Below are positions 18,039 through 26,741 of a stretch of 64,000 nt of DNA, piece after piece. The translations under genes were made by a program, and so were the position numbers. The stretch is from contig JAKVOG010000003.1 in assembly GCA_022482925.1 (NCBI GenBank), positions 62,001-126,000 on the forward strand, read 5' to 3'. Under the pieces are notes generated by a model. That model saw nothing but the letters and a program-made list of their open reading frames with translations. It had not been told where the DNA came from and did not search any database. How positions within the stretch are numbered: position 1 is the first letter of the stretch; each line of letters starts with the position of its first letter. The DNA is from Selenomonas sp. (GTDB lineage Bacteria > Bacillota > Negativicutes > Selenomonadales > Selenomonadaceae).

Positions 18039-18323
18039 ATGCCACAACATTATGATCCAGAGTTTAAAAAACAGATTGTACGGTTGCACTTAGAAGAAGG
18101 TCGTACCATCATCAGTCTGCAAAAAGAATATACAGTTTCAAAAGCCGCCATTTCTAAATGGGTAAAACAATTTCGCGATGAATGCCAGGACAATCCTAAA
18201 GCCCAATCTGACTATAATTACATGAAAGAAAATCTTCGGTTACGAAAGGAGCTTGAAGAGGCCCAGAAGGAAGTGCTTTTCCTAAAAAAAGCTGCAGCAT
18301 TCTTCGCGAAGGAGATCGATTAA
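18039..18323 (+). CDS. IS3-family OrfA (helix-turn-helix)
   Basis: A 94-residue DNA-binding subunit: HYDPEFKKQIVRLHLEEG, then VSKAAISKWVKQF (HTH), and a C-terminal leucine-zipper-like helix (ENLRLRKELEEAQKEVLFLKKAA). Near its end an A7 run (18284-18290) is a slippery site for -1 frameshifting, which would make the OrfAB transposase. Confidence 0.92.
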   Translation: MPQHYDPEFKKQIVRLHLEEGRTIISLQKEYTVSKAAISKWVKQFRDECQDNPKAQSDYNYMKENLRLRKELEEAQKEVLFLKKAAAFFAKEID

Positions 18324-18385
18324 CGGCTTATCGATTTATCCAAACATATCATCCACTATTTGGCTTACGGTGGTTATTCCGCCGG

Positions 18386-19183
18386 ATGAATATCTACCCT
18401 AACGCTTATTACAACTATCTTGCACAACGAAAGAAGGCGTATCAGCAACAAAAACACAGAATTTTGCAGAAGATTAAGGACATCTATCATACCTATAATG
18501 GCGTGCCAGGATATCGTACGATGCAGGTCTACCTAAGGCGTGAAGGAATAGTAATCAGCCGTCCAACCGTACATCGGTACATGAATCGAGAGCTTGGTCT
18601 GCTGGCTGTAGTTCGTCGGCGTAAGCCAAATTATTGCAAAGGACATGCTCATAAAGTATTTCCAAACCTATTGCAGCAAAATTTTACAGCAGAAGAGATC
18701 AACCATAAGTGGTGCACTGATTTTACGTATTTATTTCTTAGCAATGGCAGCAAGCGGTATAACTGTACGATTATTGACCTTCATGATCGCAGTGTAGTTG
18801 CAAGCATCACAGACAAAAAAATCACCAGCGACCTGGCAATTCGAACCTTGCAAAAGGCTATACAATCGCAGAAGCCGAAATGCCAGCAGCTTCTGCTGCA
18901 TAGTGATCAAGGAAGCCAGTACACATCTCAGGAGTTCATTGATTTCTGTGCATCACAGGGAATCCAGCAGAGCATGAGTAAGGCTGGCTATCCATACGAT
19001 AATGCCCCAATGGAACGTTATTATAATACCTTGAAAAATGAGCTTATAGAATTGCATTGCTACCATACAGATGAAGAGCTCACAAGTTCCATTGAAGAAT
19101 TTGCCTATGGTTGGTACAACCATGGTAGGCCACATTCATATAATGATTATCGAACTCCTTATGAAGCTCGATGTCATTCTTAA
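18386..19183 (+). CDS. IS3-family OrfB (DDE integrase part)
   Basis: The rve-type catalytic part: WCTDFTYLFLSNG (first Asp), LLLHSDQGSQYTS (second Asp) and NAPMERYYNTLKNE (Glu). The listed start is the first ATG. The true protein is probably OrfAB: after a -1 shift at the A7 run (18284-18290) the frame reads KKSCSILREGDRLTAYRFIQTYHPLFGLRW and joins this part without a stop. The coding sequence is intact. Confidence 0.92.
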   Translation: MNIYPNAYYNYLAQRKKAYQQQKHRILQKIKDIYHTYNGVPGYRTMQVYLRREGIVISRPTVHRYMNRELGLLAVVRRRKPNYCKGHAHKVFPNLLQQNFTAEEINHKWCTDFTYLFLSNGSKRYNCTIIDLHDRSVVASITDKKITSDLAIRTLQKAIQSQKPKCQQLLLHSDQGSQYTSQEFIDFCASQGIQQSMSKAGYPYDNAPMERYYNTLKNELIELHCYHTDEELTSSIEEFAYGWYNHGRPHSYNDYRTPYEARCHS

Positions 19184-19942
19184 AAATGTAGGTTGTACTG
19201 TTACAAAAATGCTTGACCACAACATCTGTTGGGCGATACGCCTACCTTGATGGCTCATTGTATCTATCTTTCGCCAGAAGATGTTCAGCGTATGGCCGCG
19301 TGTGATGTCTATGCAGTTCATTGCCCAGACTCAAATCTCAATCTGCGCAGCGGGCTCATGCCGGTTCGAAAGCTATTGAAGGCAGGTGTGCGTGTAGGCT
19401 TGGGGTCGGATATTGGTGCAGGCAACAGCCTGTTCATGCCGGATGAGGTCGTCCGGGCGATAGAGATATCCAAGGTCTATGCGATGTTGCATCCAGAGGA
19501 CGAACCACTGCATTTATCGGAAGCTTTTTACCTTGCCACTAAAGGAGGAGGATGTTTCTTCGGCAGGACGGGCAGCCTCGAGCCTGGCTATGCGGCAGAT
19601 TTCCTGGTGGTGGATGTGCCGGAGCATCAGCGGGAGCGGCATACAGGATTTCCTGGAGACTGCCATCAATATGCCAGGGGACTTGCAGCTCGCGGTATAT
19701 CGTTGGATACCACTGATTGACAACCGATAGAACCCGCTCATATAAGCCATGCTTTTGCAGCAGGCGCAACTCGGAGGCATAGTTTTGCCAAAACGAGAAA
19801 AATAATTGCAAGGTATCTTCATGCCTTGTAATTTTTTTTTGCAATAAACGTTCCGTATACTGGTCGAAAAGTTTCTTCAGGTATTGTTGGAGCAGATCAT
19901 CTGTTGTGGTCAAGCATTTTTGTAACAGTACAACCTACATTT

Positions 19943-20740
19943 TTAAGAATGACATCGAGCTTCATAAGGAGTTCGATAATCATTATATGAATGTGGCCTA
20001 CCATGGTTGTACCAACCATAGGCAAATTCTTCAATGGAACTTGTGAGCTCTTCATCTGTATGGTAGCAATGCAATTCTATAAGCTCATTTTTCAAGGTAT
20101 TATAATAACGTTCCATTGGGGCATTATCGTATGGATAGCCAGCCTTACTCATGCTCTGCTGGATTCCCTGTGATGCACAGAAATCAATGAACTCCTGAGA
20201 TGTGTACTGGCTTCCTTGATCACTATGCAGCAGAAGCTGCTGGCATTTCGGCTTCTGCGATTGTATAGCCTTTTGCAAGGTTCGAATTGCCAGGTCGCTG
20301 GTGATTTTTTTGTCTGTGATGCTTGCAACTACACTACGATCATGAAGGTCAATAATCGTACAGTTATACCGCTTGCTGCCATTGCTAAGAAATAAATACG
20401 TAAAATCAGTGCACCACTTATGGTTGATCTCTTCTGCTGTAAAATTTTGCTGCAATAGGTTTGGAAATACTTTATGAGCATGTCCTTTGCAATAATTTGG
20501 CTTACGCCGACGAACTACAGCCAGCAGACCAAGCTCTCGATTCATGTACCGATGTACGGTTGGACGGCTGATTACTATTCCTTCACGCCTTAGGTAGACC
20601 TGCATCGTACGATATCCTGGCACGCCATTATAGGTATGATAGATGTCCTTAATCTTCTGCAAAATTCTGTGTTTTTGTTGCTGATACGCCTTCTTTCGTT
20701 GTGCAAGATAGTTGTAATAAGCGTTAGGGTAGATATTCAT
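19943..20740 (-). CDS. IS3-family OrfB (copy 2)
   Basis: The same 265-residue protein as 18386-19183 with the complete DDE set (WCTDFTY, LLHSDQGSQY, NAPMERYYNTLKNE). Intact and expected to be made as OrfAB by -1 frameshifting. Confidence 0.92.
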   Translation of the reverse strand: MNIYPNAYYNYLAQRKKAYQQQKHRILQKIKDIYHTYNGVPGYRTMQVYLRREGIVISRPTVHRYMNRELGLLAVVRRRKPNYCKGHAHKVFPNLLQQNFTAEEINHKWCTDFTYLFLSNGSKRYNCTIIDLHDRSVVASITDKKITSDLAIRTLQKAIQSQKPKCQQLLLHSDQGSQYTSQEFIDFCASQGIQQSMSKAGYPYDNAPMERYYNTLKNELIELHCYHTDEELTSSIEEFAYGWYNHGRPHSYNDYRTPYEARCHS

Positions 20741-20802
20741 CCGGCGGAATAACCACCGTAAGCCAAATAGTGGATGATATGTTTGGATAAATCGATAAGC
20801 CG

Positions 20803-21087
20803 TTAATCGATCTCCTTCGCGAAGAATGCTGCAGCTTTTTTTAGGAAAAGCACTTCCTTCTGGGCCTCTTCAAGCTCCTTTCGTAACCGAAGATTTTCTT
20901 TCATGTAATTATAGTCAGATTGGGCTTTAGGATTGTCCTGGCATTCATCGCGAAATTGTTTTACCCATTTAGAAATGGCGGCTTTTGAAACTGTATATTC
21001 TTTTTGCAGACTGATGATGGTACGACCTTCTTCTAAGTGCAACCGTACAATCTGTTTTTTAAACTCTGGATCATAATGTTGTGGCAT
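20803..21087 (-). CDS. IS3-family OrfA (copy 2)
   Basis: The same 94-residue protein as 18039-18323: helix-turn-helix followed by a leucine-zipper-like helix and a slippery A7 run near the end. Confidence 0.92.
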   Translation of the reverse strand: MPQHYDPEFKKQIVRLHLEEGRTIISLQKEYTVSKAAISKWVKQFRDECQDNPKAQSDYNYMKENLRLRKELEEAQKEVLFLKKAAAFFAKEID

Positions 21088-21399
21088 AAGGCACTCTCCT
21101 TTTCTAAGATAATTTGATTATATCTTATTAGGTTGCCCTGTTACAATTTTAGTTTACCACAACAATCCTTGGTCTTGAAGTGCCGATAAAAGGTCCTGCG
21201 GGAGAGTTGGGCCTGTTCTGCAATGCTGGAAACGGTGATGGCATCGTAAGTATGGAGCGTCAGCTGATCAAAGAAAGCTTGGATCAACCAGGCACGGGAT
21301 TGTTCGATCGTTTTTTGATGTGTGATAGTCATGAGCCAGGGTCCTTTCCTTTATTTTGTGTCACAGAACTGGTTGATTTGTAGCACTTTGCCGGTTTGA

Positions 21400-21449
21400 T
21401 TGACCGTGTAAATCAAGTTCATTATAATATATCTGTCACAGGTGTGACA
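21400..21449 (+). promoter_or_regulatory. Promoter and TetR-type operator of the MFS pump gene
   Basis: TTGACC (21400) and TATAAT (21423) with a 17-bp spacer, followed at 21434-21449 by the perfect 16-bp palindrome TGTCACAGGTGTGACA. A further half-site (TGTCACA) lies near 21358 towards the divergent tetR. The placement suits repression of both genes by the TetR protein. Confidence 0.8.
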
Positions 21450-22667
21450 ATATTATTATGGTGGACGGAGGCTTTATCGTGCAGGAAAAATTATGGACAA
21501 GGGATTTCTTAAGGCTCTCTTTCGTGAGCCTTTTTATGTATCTGGTATTTTATTCGTTTATGGTTATTGTGGCAATCTATGCCTTACAACAAATGAATGC
21601 ATCCAATGCGTCGGCCGGACTGGCAGCAGGAGATTTCCTGTTGGCGGCACTGGTGGCCAGATTGATCGCCGGTCATACGATTGAGCATATTGGCAAGCGT
21701 CGTATGATGCTTTGGGGGCTGCTTTTCTATGCCTTGCTGCAGGGACTCTATTTTCTGGCCGGAAATATTTATTTGTTTGCGATCATTCGTTTTGTTCATG
21801 GTCTGGCCTTTGGATTTTGTGCAACGGCCGTCTCTACATTAGCAGCCTGTCTGGTACCAAAGACGCGGCGGGGAGAGGGAATGGGCTATTTTTTGCTCAG
21901 TACGACACTGGCATCGGCAATCGGTCCGTTTATTGGGCTGTTCGTTTATCGCCAGTCTGGTTTTGAGACTTTATTGCTGGTCAGCTTAGGGATGTCTGTA
22001 TTGGCTTTCCTGCTGGCAGCAGGTATCCGGGTGCCACGGGAGGAAACTGAGCCGGCAGCGTCCTGCTGCTGGTTCCGGGCTGCAGAGTTATTTTGAATTC
22101 AAGGCTTTGCCAATCGCGCTGATCAGCTTTGTGATTTATTTCTGTTATTCCAGTCTGCTCAGTTTCTTTTCTGCTTATGCAGCCGAACTGGACATGCTGG
22201 AAGCGGGACAGTATTTCTTTCTGGTTTATTCGCTGGCTATCATCATATCTCGTCCTCAGGTCGGAAAGATTGCAGATCATCGGGGTATCCACTCGGTTAT
22301 GTATCCGTCATTTTTGCTGTTCGCGTTGGGACTGGGGCTGCTCAGCATCATGCATACGATTCCAGTGATGATTATCGCTGCCATCTGCTGCGGTGTCGGG
22401 TTCGGAACATTTGCTGCCATGGGACAGGTTTTAGCAATCCAGAAGGTTTCCAGGGAGCGTTTTGGCATTGCATTGTCGACGCTGCTTTCAATTTCAGAAT
22501 TCGGTACGGGGGTAGGTCCGTTTCTGCTGGGTGGTCTGTAACCGTCAAATAATACGGTGTATTTAATATTGACCTCCCATATGAGATAATGTGTTTGTCA
22601 AAAACATAAAAAACACAACACAAAAAACGCAAAAAACCAAGCACTTGTTTTTGGGGGAGGACTTGTA

Positions 22668-23057
22668 TTGAATCAGATCCAACAAATCAAAACGCAGCAC
22701 AGCATCGAGCAATGGAAGAAGGTCATCATAGACCAACAGGCTAGTGGCCTTTCTGGTCGGGCATACTGCCAGCTGCATGCCATCCGAGAAAATCGTTTCT
22801 ACTACTGGATCCGCAAGATACGCGAATCCATCGTGGCGATGCAGCCTGTAGTTACCAGCACTAGCCAGGAGCCTGTTACTGAGACACAGTTTGCTGTAGT
22901 TTCAGCAGCAACCGTCACCGTCAAGAATCGCCAGGAGAATGTCCCAAAACTGCTCCTTCATTATGGTCCAATCAAGTTTGAGCTTACAGATCAGACGTCT
23001 CCGGAACTTCTGCGACAGACGCTTCAAGTTCTTCAGGATGTGCTTCCACCATGTTAG
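22668..23057 (+). CDS. IS66 accessory protein TnpA
   Basis: A 129-residue IS66 OrfA-type protein: SIEQWKKVIIDQQASGLSGRAYCQLHAIRENRFYYWIRKIR is the family's helix-turn-helix region. Starts at TTG 22668 after GGGGAGG. Its stop overlaps the TnpB start. Confidence 0.88.
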   Translation: MNQIQQIKTQHSIEQWKKVIIDQQASGLSGRAYCQLHAIRENRFYYWIRKIRESIVAMQPVVTSTSQEPVTETQFAVVSAATVTVKNRQENVPKLLLHYGPIKFELTDQTSPELLRQTLQVLQDVLPPC

Positions 23058-23407
23058 CTCGTGAGATATCTGCCGACCATATCTATCTGGCTTGTGGGCA
23101 TACAGACATGCGCAAGTCCATCGACGGACTTGCCAGTATCGTGTCATCCCATTTCAAGATGGACCCGCATCAGCCGTCGTTGTTCCTGTTCTGCGGTCGG
23201 CGCAAAGATCGCATCAAGGCACTGCTCTGGGACGAGACCGGCTTCCTCCTGCTGTATAAGCGCCTGGAAAATGGTCAGTATCAGTGGCCGAGCAAGCCGG
23301 AGGATATCCTGGAGCTTTCCGAGCAGCAGCTTCGCTGGCTTACAGATGGCTTATCTATCGATCAGCCCCGTGCCGTCCAGAAAGTGCATCCTACCCGTAC
23401 AATCTAA
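23051..23407 (+). CDS. IS66 accessory protein TnpB
   Basis: A 118-residue IS66 Orf2 protein with the conserved YLACGHTDMRKSIDGLA and LFLFCGRRKDRIKALLWDETGFLLLYKRLE. Overlaps tnpA by 7 bases, so translation is probably coupled. Needed for transposition of IS66 elements; biochemical role unknown. Confidence 0.94.
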   Translation: MLAREISADHIYLACGHTDMRKSIDGLASIVSSHFKMDPHQPSLFLFCGRRKDRIKALLWDETGFLLLYKRLENGQYQWPSKPEDILELSEQQLRWLTDGLSIDQPRAVQKVHPTRTI

Positions 23408-23447
23408 GCTGCAGATGTGCATAACTACGTAAATCTGTGGATAGCTG

Positions 23448-23482
23448 AGCCCCCGCCACTACTGGCGTTGCGGGGCTTTTTG
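23448..23482 (+). terminator. Hairpin with T-run between IS66 tnpB and tnpC
   Basis: AGCCCC-CGCC pairs with GGCG-TTGCGGGGCT, followed by TTTTT. It may attenuate transposase expression. Confidence 0.6.
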
Positions 23483-23519
23483 CGGTACAATAGAAGGAGC
23501 AAAAACAAGGAGGCTTCCC

Positions 23520-25088
23520 ATGACTGACCTGCGCGAGCAAGAGATGCAAAACCGGATAGATGCCCTGGCAAATGAGAAACGGAACCTGAAAGAGGAAAAC
23601 CAGTATCTCAAGGAACAGATTGCCCAGCTGAAGAAGATGGCATTCGGCTCAAAAACCGAAAAGACGAAACGCGTCCTCGGCGACAACGAGGAAATCAATC
23701 TCTTCAACGAGGCGGAAGTTGAGGCCAAAGCAAGTGCTCCGGAGCCCACCATTGAAGTACCAGCACATCAGCGCCGGAAAAAGCAAAGTGGACGCACGGA
23801 GGAAATCCTGAACTCTTTCCCTCATGAAGAGCAGGTCATCACCCTGCCAGAAGATCAGCGGGTCTGCAAGCGCTGCGGAGCGCCGCTCACTTCCATGGGC
23901 AAGGAGAAAATCCGCACGGAAGTCCAGTTTATCCCAGCGACTATCAAGGTCATCGACTTCTACCGGGAAACCTTCCAGTGCCTGGAGTGCCGGAAGCAGG
24001 ACCATTTCTCGATTGAGAAACCAGTAATGCCGCAGCCGGTCCTGGCAAAATCCATTGCTTCACCATCCAGCGTAGCCCATGTCATCTGCCAGAAATATCT
24101 GTTATCCCTGCCACTTTACCGACAGGAACAGGAGTGGAAGGGCATCGGCCTCATGCTTTCACGGGCTACCCTGTCGAACTGGGTCATCCGGCCGACAGAA
24201 GACTGGCTCATGCCCGTAGTGGAGCGGATGCATATGCACCTGCTGCAGCTGCCGGTCATCCATGCGGATGAAACGCCAGTCCAGGTGCTCAACGAGAAGA
24301 ACCGGAAGAACACTACGAAGTCTTTCATGTGGGTGTACACTAACGGAGAGTATGAGGTGAACTGGCAGATTCGTATCTATGAATACCATTCGGGCCGGAG
24401 TGGCAACTTCGCTGCGGATTTTCTGGAAGGATTCCATGGAATCCTCCAGACAGATGGCTACAGCGGATACGAGAAGATTTCCTGTGAGGCACACGCACTC
24501 TGCTGGGTCCATGCCCGCCGGTACTTCGTGGAGGCAATTCCGACAGGATTAGAGAAGGAAGAGATTGCTGAGACTACCAGTGGACAAGCGCTCAACCGGA
24601 TCAATGAATTGTTCGCGCTGGACAAGGAATTGGCAGAGCTGCCCGTCGCTGAACGGCAGCAAGAACGTCTGCGGCTTGAAAAGGACAAGCTGGAGGCGCT
24701 GTTCATGTGGCTGAAAACAGTTCAGCCGGAAACAGCGCCGAAGTCTGCCTTAGGCAAAGCCGTAAACTATGTCCTGAATCATCAGGAGGGCTTATCTGTC
24801 TATCTGCTCCATGGCGCAGCAGCCATGTCCAATAATATCTGTGAACGGGCCATCCGGAACTTCACCATAGGTCGGAAGAACTGGTTGTTCAGCGGATCCC
24901 CGAAGGGAGCCGCAGCCAGCGCTGCGGCCTACAGCATGATTGAGACCAGCAAGGCGAACGGACTGGATCCATTCAAGTATCTAACCTATCTCTTCACGAA
25001 GCTTCCGAATATGGATTTCAAGATTCATCCAGAGCTCCTGGATAGCGTCCTTCCTTGGGCCGATGAAATCCAGCAAAACTGCAAATAA
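23520..25088 (+). CDS. IS66 transposase TnpC
   Basis: A 522-residue transposase. N-terminal leucine-rich coiled coil (residues 10-45), a zinc-finger-like part (RVCKRCGAPL and FQCLECRKQDHF), then the DDE core: IHADETPVQVL, LQTDGYSGYEKI (Asp) and the C-terminal NNICERAIRNFTIGRKNWLFSGSPKGA (Glu) that marks IS66. Intact. Confidence 0.96.
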   Translation: MTDLREQEMQNRIDALANEKRNLKEENQYLKEQIAQLKKMAFGSKTEKTKRVLGDNEEINLFNEAEVEAKASAPEPTIEVPAHQRRKKQSGRTEEILNSFPHEEQVITLPEDQRVCKRCGAPLTSMGKEKIRTEVQFIPATIKVIDFYRETFQCLECRKQDHFSIEKPVMPQPVLAKSIASPSSVAHVICQKYLLSLPLYRQEQEWKGIGLMLSRATLSNWVIRPTEDWLMPVVERMHMHLLQLPVIHADETPVQVLNEKNRKNTTKSFMWVYTNGEYEVNWQIRIYEYHSGRSGNFAADFLEGFHGILQTDGYSGYEKISCEAHALCWVHARRYFVEAIPTGLEKEEIAETTSGQALNRINELFALDKELAELPVAERQQERLRLEKDKLEALFMWLKTVQPETAPKSALGKAVNYVLNHQEGLSVYLLHGAAAMSNNICERAIRNFTIGRKNWLFSGSPKGAAASAAAYSMIETSKANGLDPFKYLTYLFTKLPNMDFKIHPELLDSVLPWADEIQQNCK

Positions 25089-25098
25089 CCGATCTAGT

Positions 25099-25125
25099 GG
25101 TCAGCCAAACTTGGCTGGCCTTTTT
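25099..25125 (+). terminator. Terminator inside the IS66 right end
   Basis: GGTCAGCCAA pairs with TTGGCTGGCC (one mismatch) around a 2-base loop, followed by TTTTT. Confidence 0.8.
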
Positions 25126-25316
25126 GTTTGGGAGGACTGACACCTGATGATTTAACGCTTACGGTGGTCTGCTGGAGCTCTGTGGGTTTCATTGGTTGTA
25201 TCTTCTGGCAGCAGGAACCACACTGCTTTGCGGAGGTGCGTATTATATTTGCCATAAACACGCTTATATATAAGGTGTGTTTGGGAAGAATTGCGAGACG
25301 GGCTGTAAGGCTATGG

Positions 25317-26653
25317 GGTAGTGTCAACTCTTATGTGTAAACTTTTATAGTGTAGACTGAAAGATTAATCCGTGAACATCTCCAACAACTCCGGATATGC
25401 TTCTTGAAATCCACGATGCGCTTTCCCGGAAAAACGTCGGTTATAATCACAGTAGACCGTGCAGGCGAATCGTTCCAGTGAATCCTCGTTGGGGAATTGC
25501 TCCTTGAGCTTTGCCTTGTGACGAAATCCTTTGTTGTTGTTCTCAATGAGGTTTGACGTGTAAATTGTCTGCTGGATGCTCTTCGGAAATTCGTAAAACG
25601 AGAAGAGGCTGGACTCATTCTGAAAAAGCTTATGAAGTCGCTTGTACTTTGTTCCATACGAGTCGAGAAAGGCTGACAGTTCTTGTTTTGCGAGTGCGGC
25701 ATTCTCCTGCCGGTACACACGCTTAAGCGCATCCAGGACGATCTTCCGGTCAGAAGGCCGCACCAGGCGGCTTACAGCACGCATGAGATGAACCCAGCAA
25801 CTCTGGTGCTTGGCACGCGGAAACTCATTCTGTACTGCGTCTGGGAGACCAACAAGGCCATCCGAGACGAAGAGCAGTACCTGTTCCAGCCCCCGCATTT
25901 TCAAGCTCTTTAGCATATCGGCGTAGTTCAGCGCTGACTCAGAAGGCAGAATGGCATAGTCAAGAATTTCCTTGTATCCTTCCGGCGTAATGCCGAGCAG
26001 GACATGGATAGACTCCTTGGCTACACTGTCGCGACGGAGATTGACATACATTGCATCACAAAAGATAACGGCATATCGCTTGGCAACTGGTCGTTTATGA
26101 AACTGTTCAACCTGATCCGACACATCAGCTGCAATCTTGGATATGGTAGCTGGCGTGTAGCAATGGCCATACATCTGCTCGATAAGTTCTGCGATTTGAC
26201 GCGTCGTGACACCGCGTTGGTACAGTTGAATGATTGTAGTCTCCAACGAATCGACACGTTGTTTTCGCGTCGGCAATAATGGCGATTGAAATTCGCCATT
26301 GCGGTCGCGCGGCACATCCACCGTGATTTTGCCATACGAAGTCACGATGGTGCGCTGATATGAACCGTTGCGGCTGTTGCCTGTATTCCACCCGGCGGAA
26401 CTGTGCTTCTCGTAGCCGAGAAATCCTGCCAGTTCAGCTTTGAGGACGGCATTGACACCTTCTTCGATTTTGCTGCGAAGGAATTCATTGGCGGCAGCAC
26501 CGCCTTGGAGTAGAGATGTGAGAAGTTCTGTGGTAAGATAAGACATAAAGGAACCTTCTTTCTTTGTGTTTTGTTTGGTCACTTAACACTATAAAGAAAA
26601 GTGGTTCCTTTTTCTATCCCCACTTGAGTTTACACAAATGATTTTACACTATC
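25317..26653 (-). mobile_element. IS256-family element, copy A
   Basis: About 1337 bp. Terminal repeats share TAGTGT near the tip and TGTGTAAACT about 16 bases in. Flanks GGCTATGG (25309-25316) and GGCTATTG (26654-26661) form an 8-bp direct repeat with one mismatch. It is a different isoform from the element at 41223-42571. Confidence 0.85.
25365..26546 (-). CDS. IS256-family transposase (copy A)
   Basis: About 393 residues. Mutator/IS256 marks: LAGFLGYEKHS, the N-terminal VDVPRDRNGEF, the DDE set within AVIFCDAMYVNLR (first Asp), VLLFVSDGLVGLPDAV (second Asp) and YTSNLIENNNKGFRHKAK (Glu). The start at 26546 is chosen because AAGG lies 7 bases upstream; the frame is open further up to 26582. 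Confidence 0.95.
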   Translation of the reverse strand: MSYLTTELLTSLLQGGAAANEFLRSKIEEGVNAVLKAELAGFLGYEKHSSAGWNTGNSRNGSYQRTIVTSYGKITVDVPRDRNGEFQSPLLPTRKQRVDSLETTIIQLYQRGVTTRQIAELIEQMYGHCYTPATISKIAADVSDQVEQFHKRPVAKRYAVIFCDAMYVNLRRDSVAKESIHVLLGITPEGYKEILDYAILPSESALNYADMLKSLKMRGLEQVLLFVSDGLVGLPDAVQNEFPRAKHQSCWVHLMRAVSRLVRPSDRKIVLDALKRVYRQENAALAKQELSAFLDSYGTKYKRLHKLFQNESSLFSFYEFPKSIQQTIYTSNLIENNNKGFRHKAKLKEQFPNEDSLERFACTVYCDYNRRFSGKAHRGFQEAYPELLEMFTD

Positions 26654-26741
26654 GGCTATTGGGATGTATGCATTATGTTGATACAATAACATTGTAATAT
26701 CAATGGATTCTTTGGTACAATAGAATCAAGGAATCGAGGTG

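Larger units (their letters stand above)
17962..19224 (+). mobile_element. IS3-family element, copy 1, inside guaD
   Basis: A 1263-bp element with imperfect terminal repeats: left TGTTGTGGTAAAC..., right complement TGTTGTGGTCAAGC..., both continuing to TTGTAACAG. It carries orfA and orfB in the IS3 arrangement. Removing it with one copy of the junction bases (TC) rejoins guaD exactly at TATCATC-TGTTGGGC. It appears identical to the inverted copy at 19902-21164. Confidence 0.92.
17203..19720 (+). pseudogene. guaD: Guanine deaminase, frameshifted and split by IS3
   Basis: Amidohydrolase that converts guanine to xanthine. Part 1 (17203-about 17572) has GALIIPGFVDLHVHAPQYGQ, the guanine-deaminase form of the HxH metal site. 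A base is missing near 17573, after which the next frame reads AAVFATIHPESTELLC. Part 2 runs to 17961 and includes VPVQSHLAENQEEV (zinc His). An IS3 element (17962-19224) then interrupts it within HLLGDTPT. Part 3 (19225-19720) holds MAHCIYLS and VHCPDSNLNLRSGLMP with GLGSDIGAG (final Asp ligand). The extreme C-terminus also looks altered. The gene is dead in this state. Confidence 0.88.
19902..21164 (-). mobile_element. IS3-family element, copy 2, inverted, inside tetR
   Basis: A 1263-bp element with the same sequence as 17962-19224 by eye but in the opposite direction. Flanked by the direct repeat ATC (19899-19901 and 21165-21167); removing the element and one ATC restores the TetR frame exactly. 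Confidence 0.92.
19600..21332 (-). pseudogene. TetR-family regulator split by IS3
   Basis: The N-terminal half (21332 down to 21165) reads SRAWLIQAFFDQLTLHTYDAITVSSIAEQAQLSRRTFYRHFKTKD, a complete TetR helix-turn-helix. IS3 copy 2 follows. The C-terminal half resumes at 19901 with DDLLQQYLKKLFDQYTERLL, so the original read KTKDDLLQQY. The end of the C-terminal domain is unclear; the frame runs on over the convergent guaD tail. The divergent MFS gene at 21479, with a palindromic operator between, is the obvious target of this repressor. Confidence 0.82.
22538..25162 (+). mobile_element. IS66-family element
   Basis: 2625 bp. Ends are GTAACCGTCAAAT... on the left and, complemented, GTAAGCGTTAAAT... 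on the right, the GTAA start being typical for IS66. It is flanked by a perfect 8-bp direct repeat GGTGGTCT (22530-22537 and 25163-25170), the expected length for the family. It carries tnpA, tnpB and tnpC, all intact. Confidence 0.96.
21479..25273 (+). pseudogene. MFS drug-efflux-type transporter, frameshifted and split by IS66
   Basis: The first half reads from a GTG at 21479 (GGAGGC upstream): EKLWTRDFLRLSFVSLFMYLVFYS, GRRMMLWGLL-type loop (IGKRRMMLWG), RFVHGLAFGFCATAVSTLAACLVPKTRRGEGMGYF. This is typical of 12-helix MFS pumps beginning with W-[NT]-x-[DN]-F. The frame shifts between about 22050 and 22085, then continues GLQSYFEFKALPIALISFVIYF. IS66 enters after GPFLLGG at 22537; the tail resumes at 25171 and ends at 25273 (LLELCGFHWLYLLAAG...). 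The substrate was probably a drug or metabolite sensed by the divergent TetR. Confidence 0.85.

Noticed and set aside
19539-19913. Complete 124-residue leftward gene convergent with guaD
   Set aside because: Its first half is the C-terminal part of the split TetR protein; the last 40 residues are only the antisense of guaD.
17962-21164. Composite transposon formed by the two inverted IS3 copies
   Set aside because: The enclosed DNA is just the 3' ends of guaD and tetR, which rejoin with their outer halves when each copy is removed. The elements inserted separately in a resident locus.
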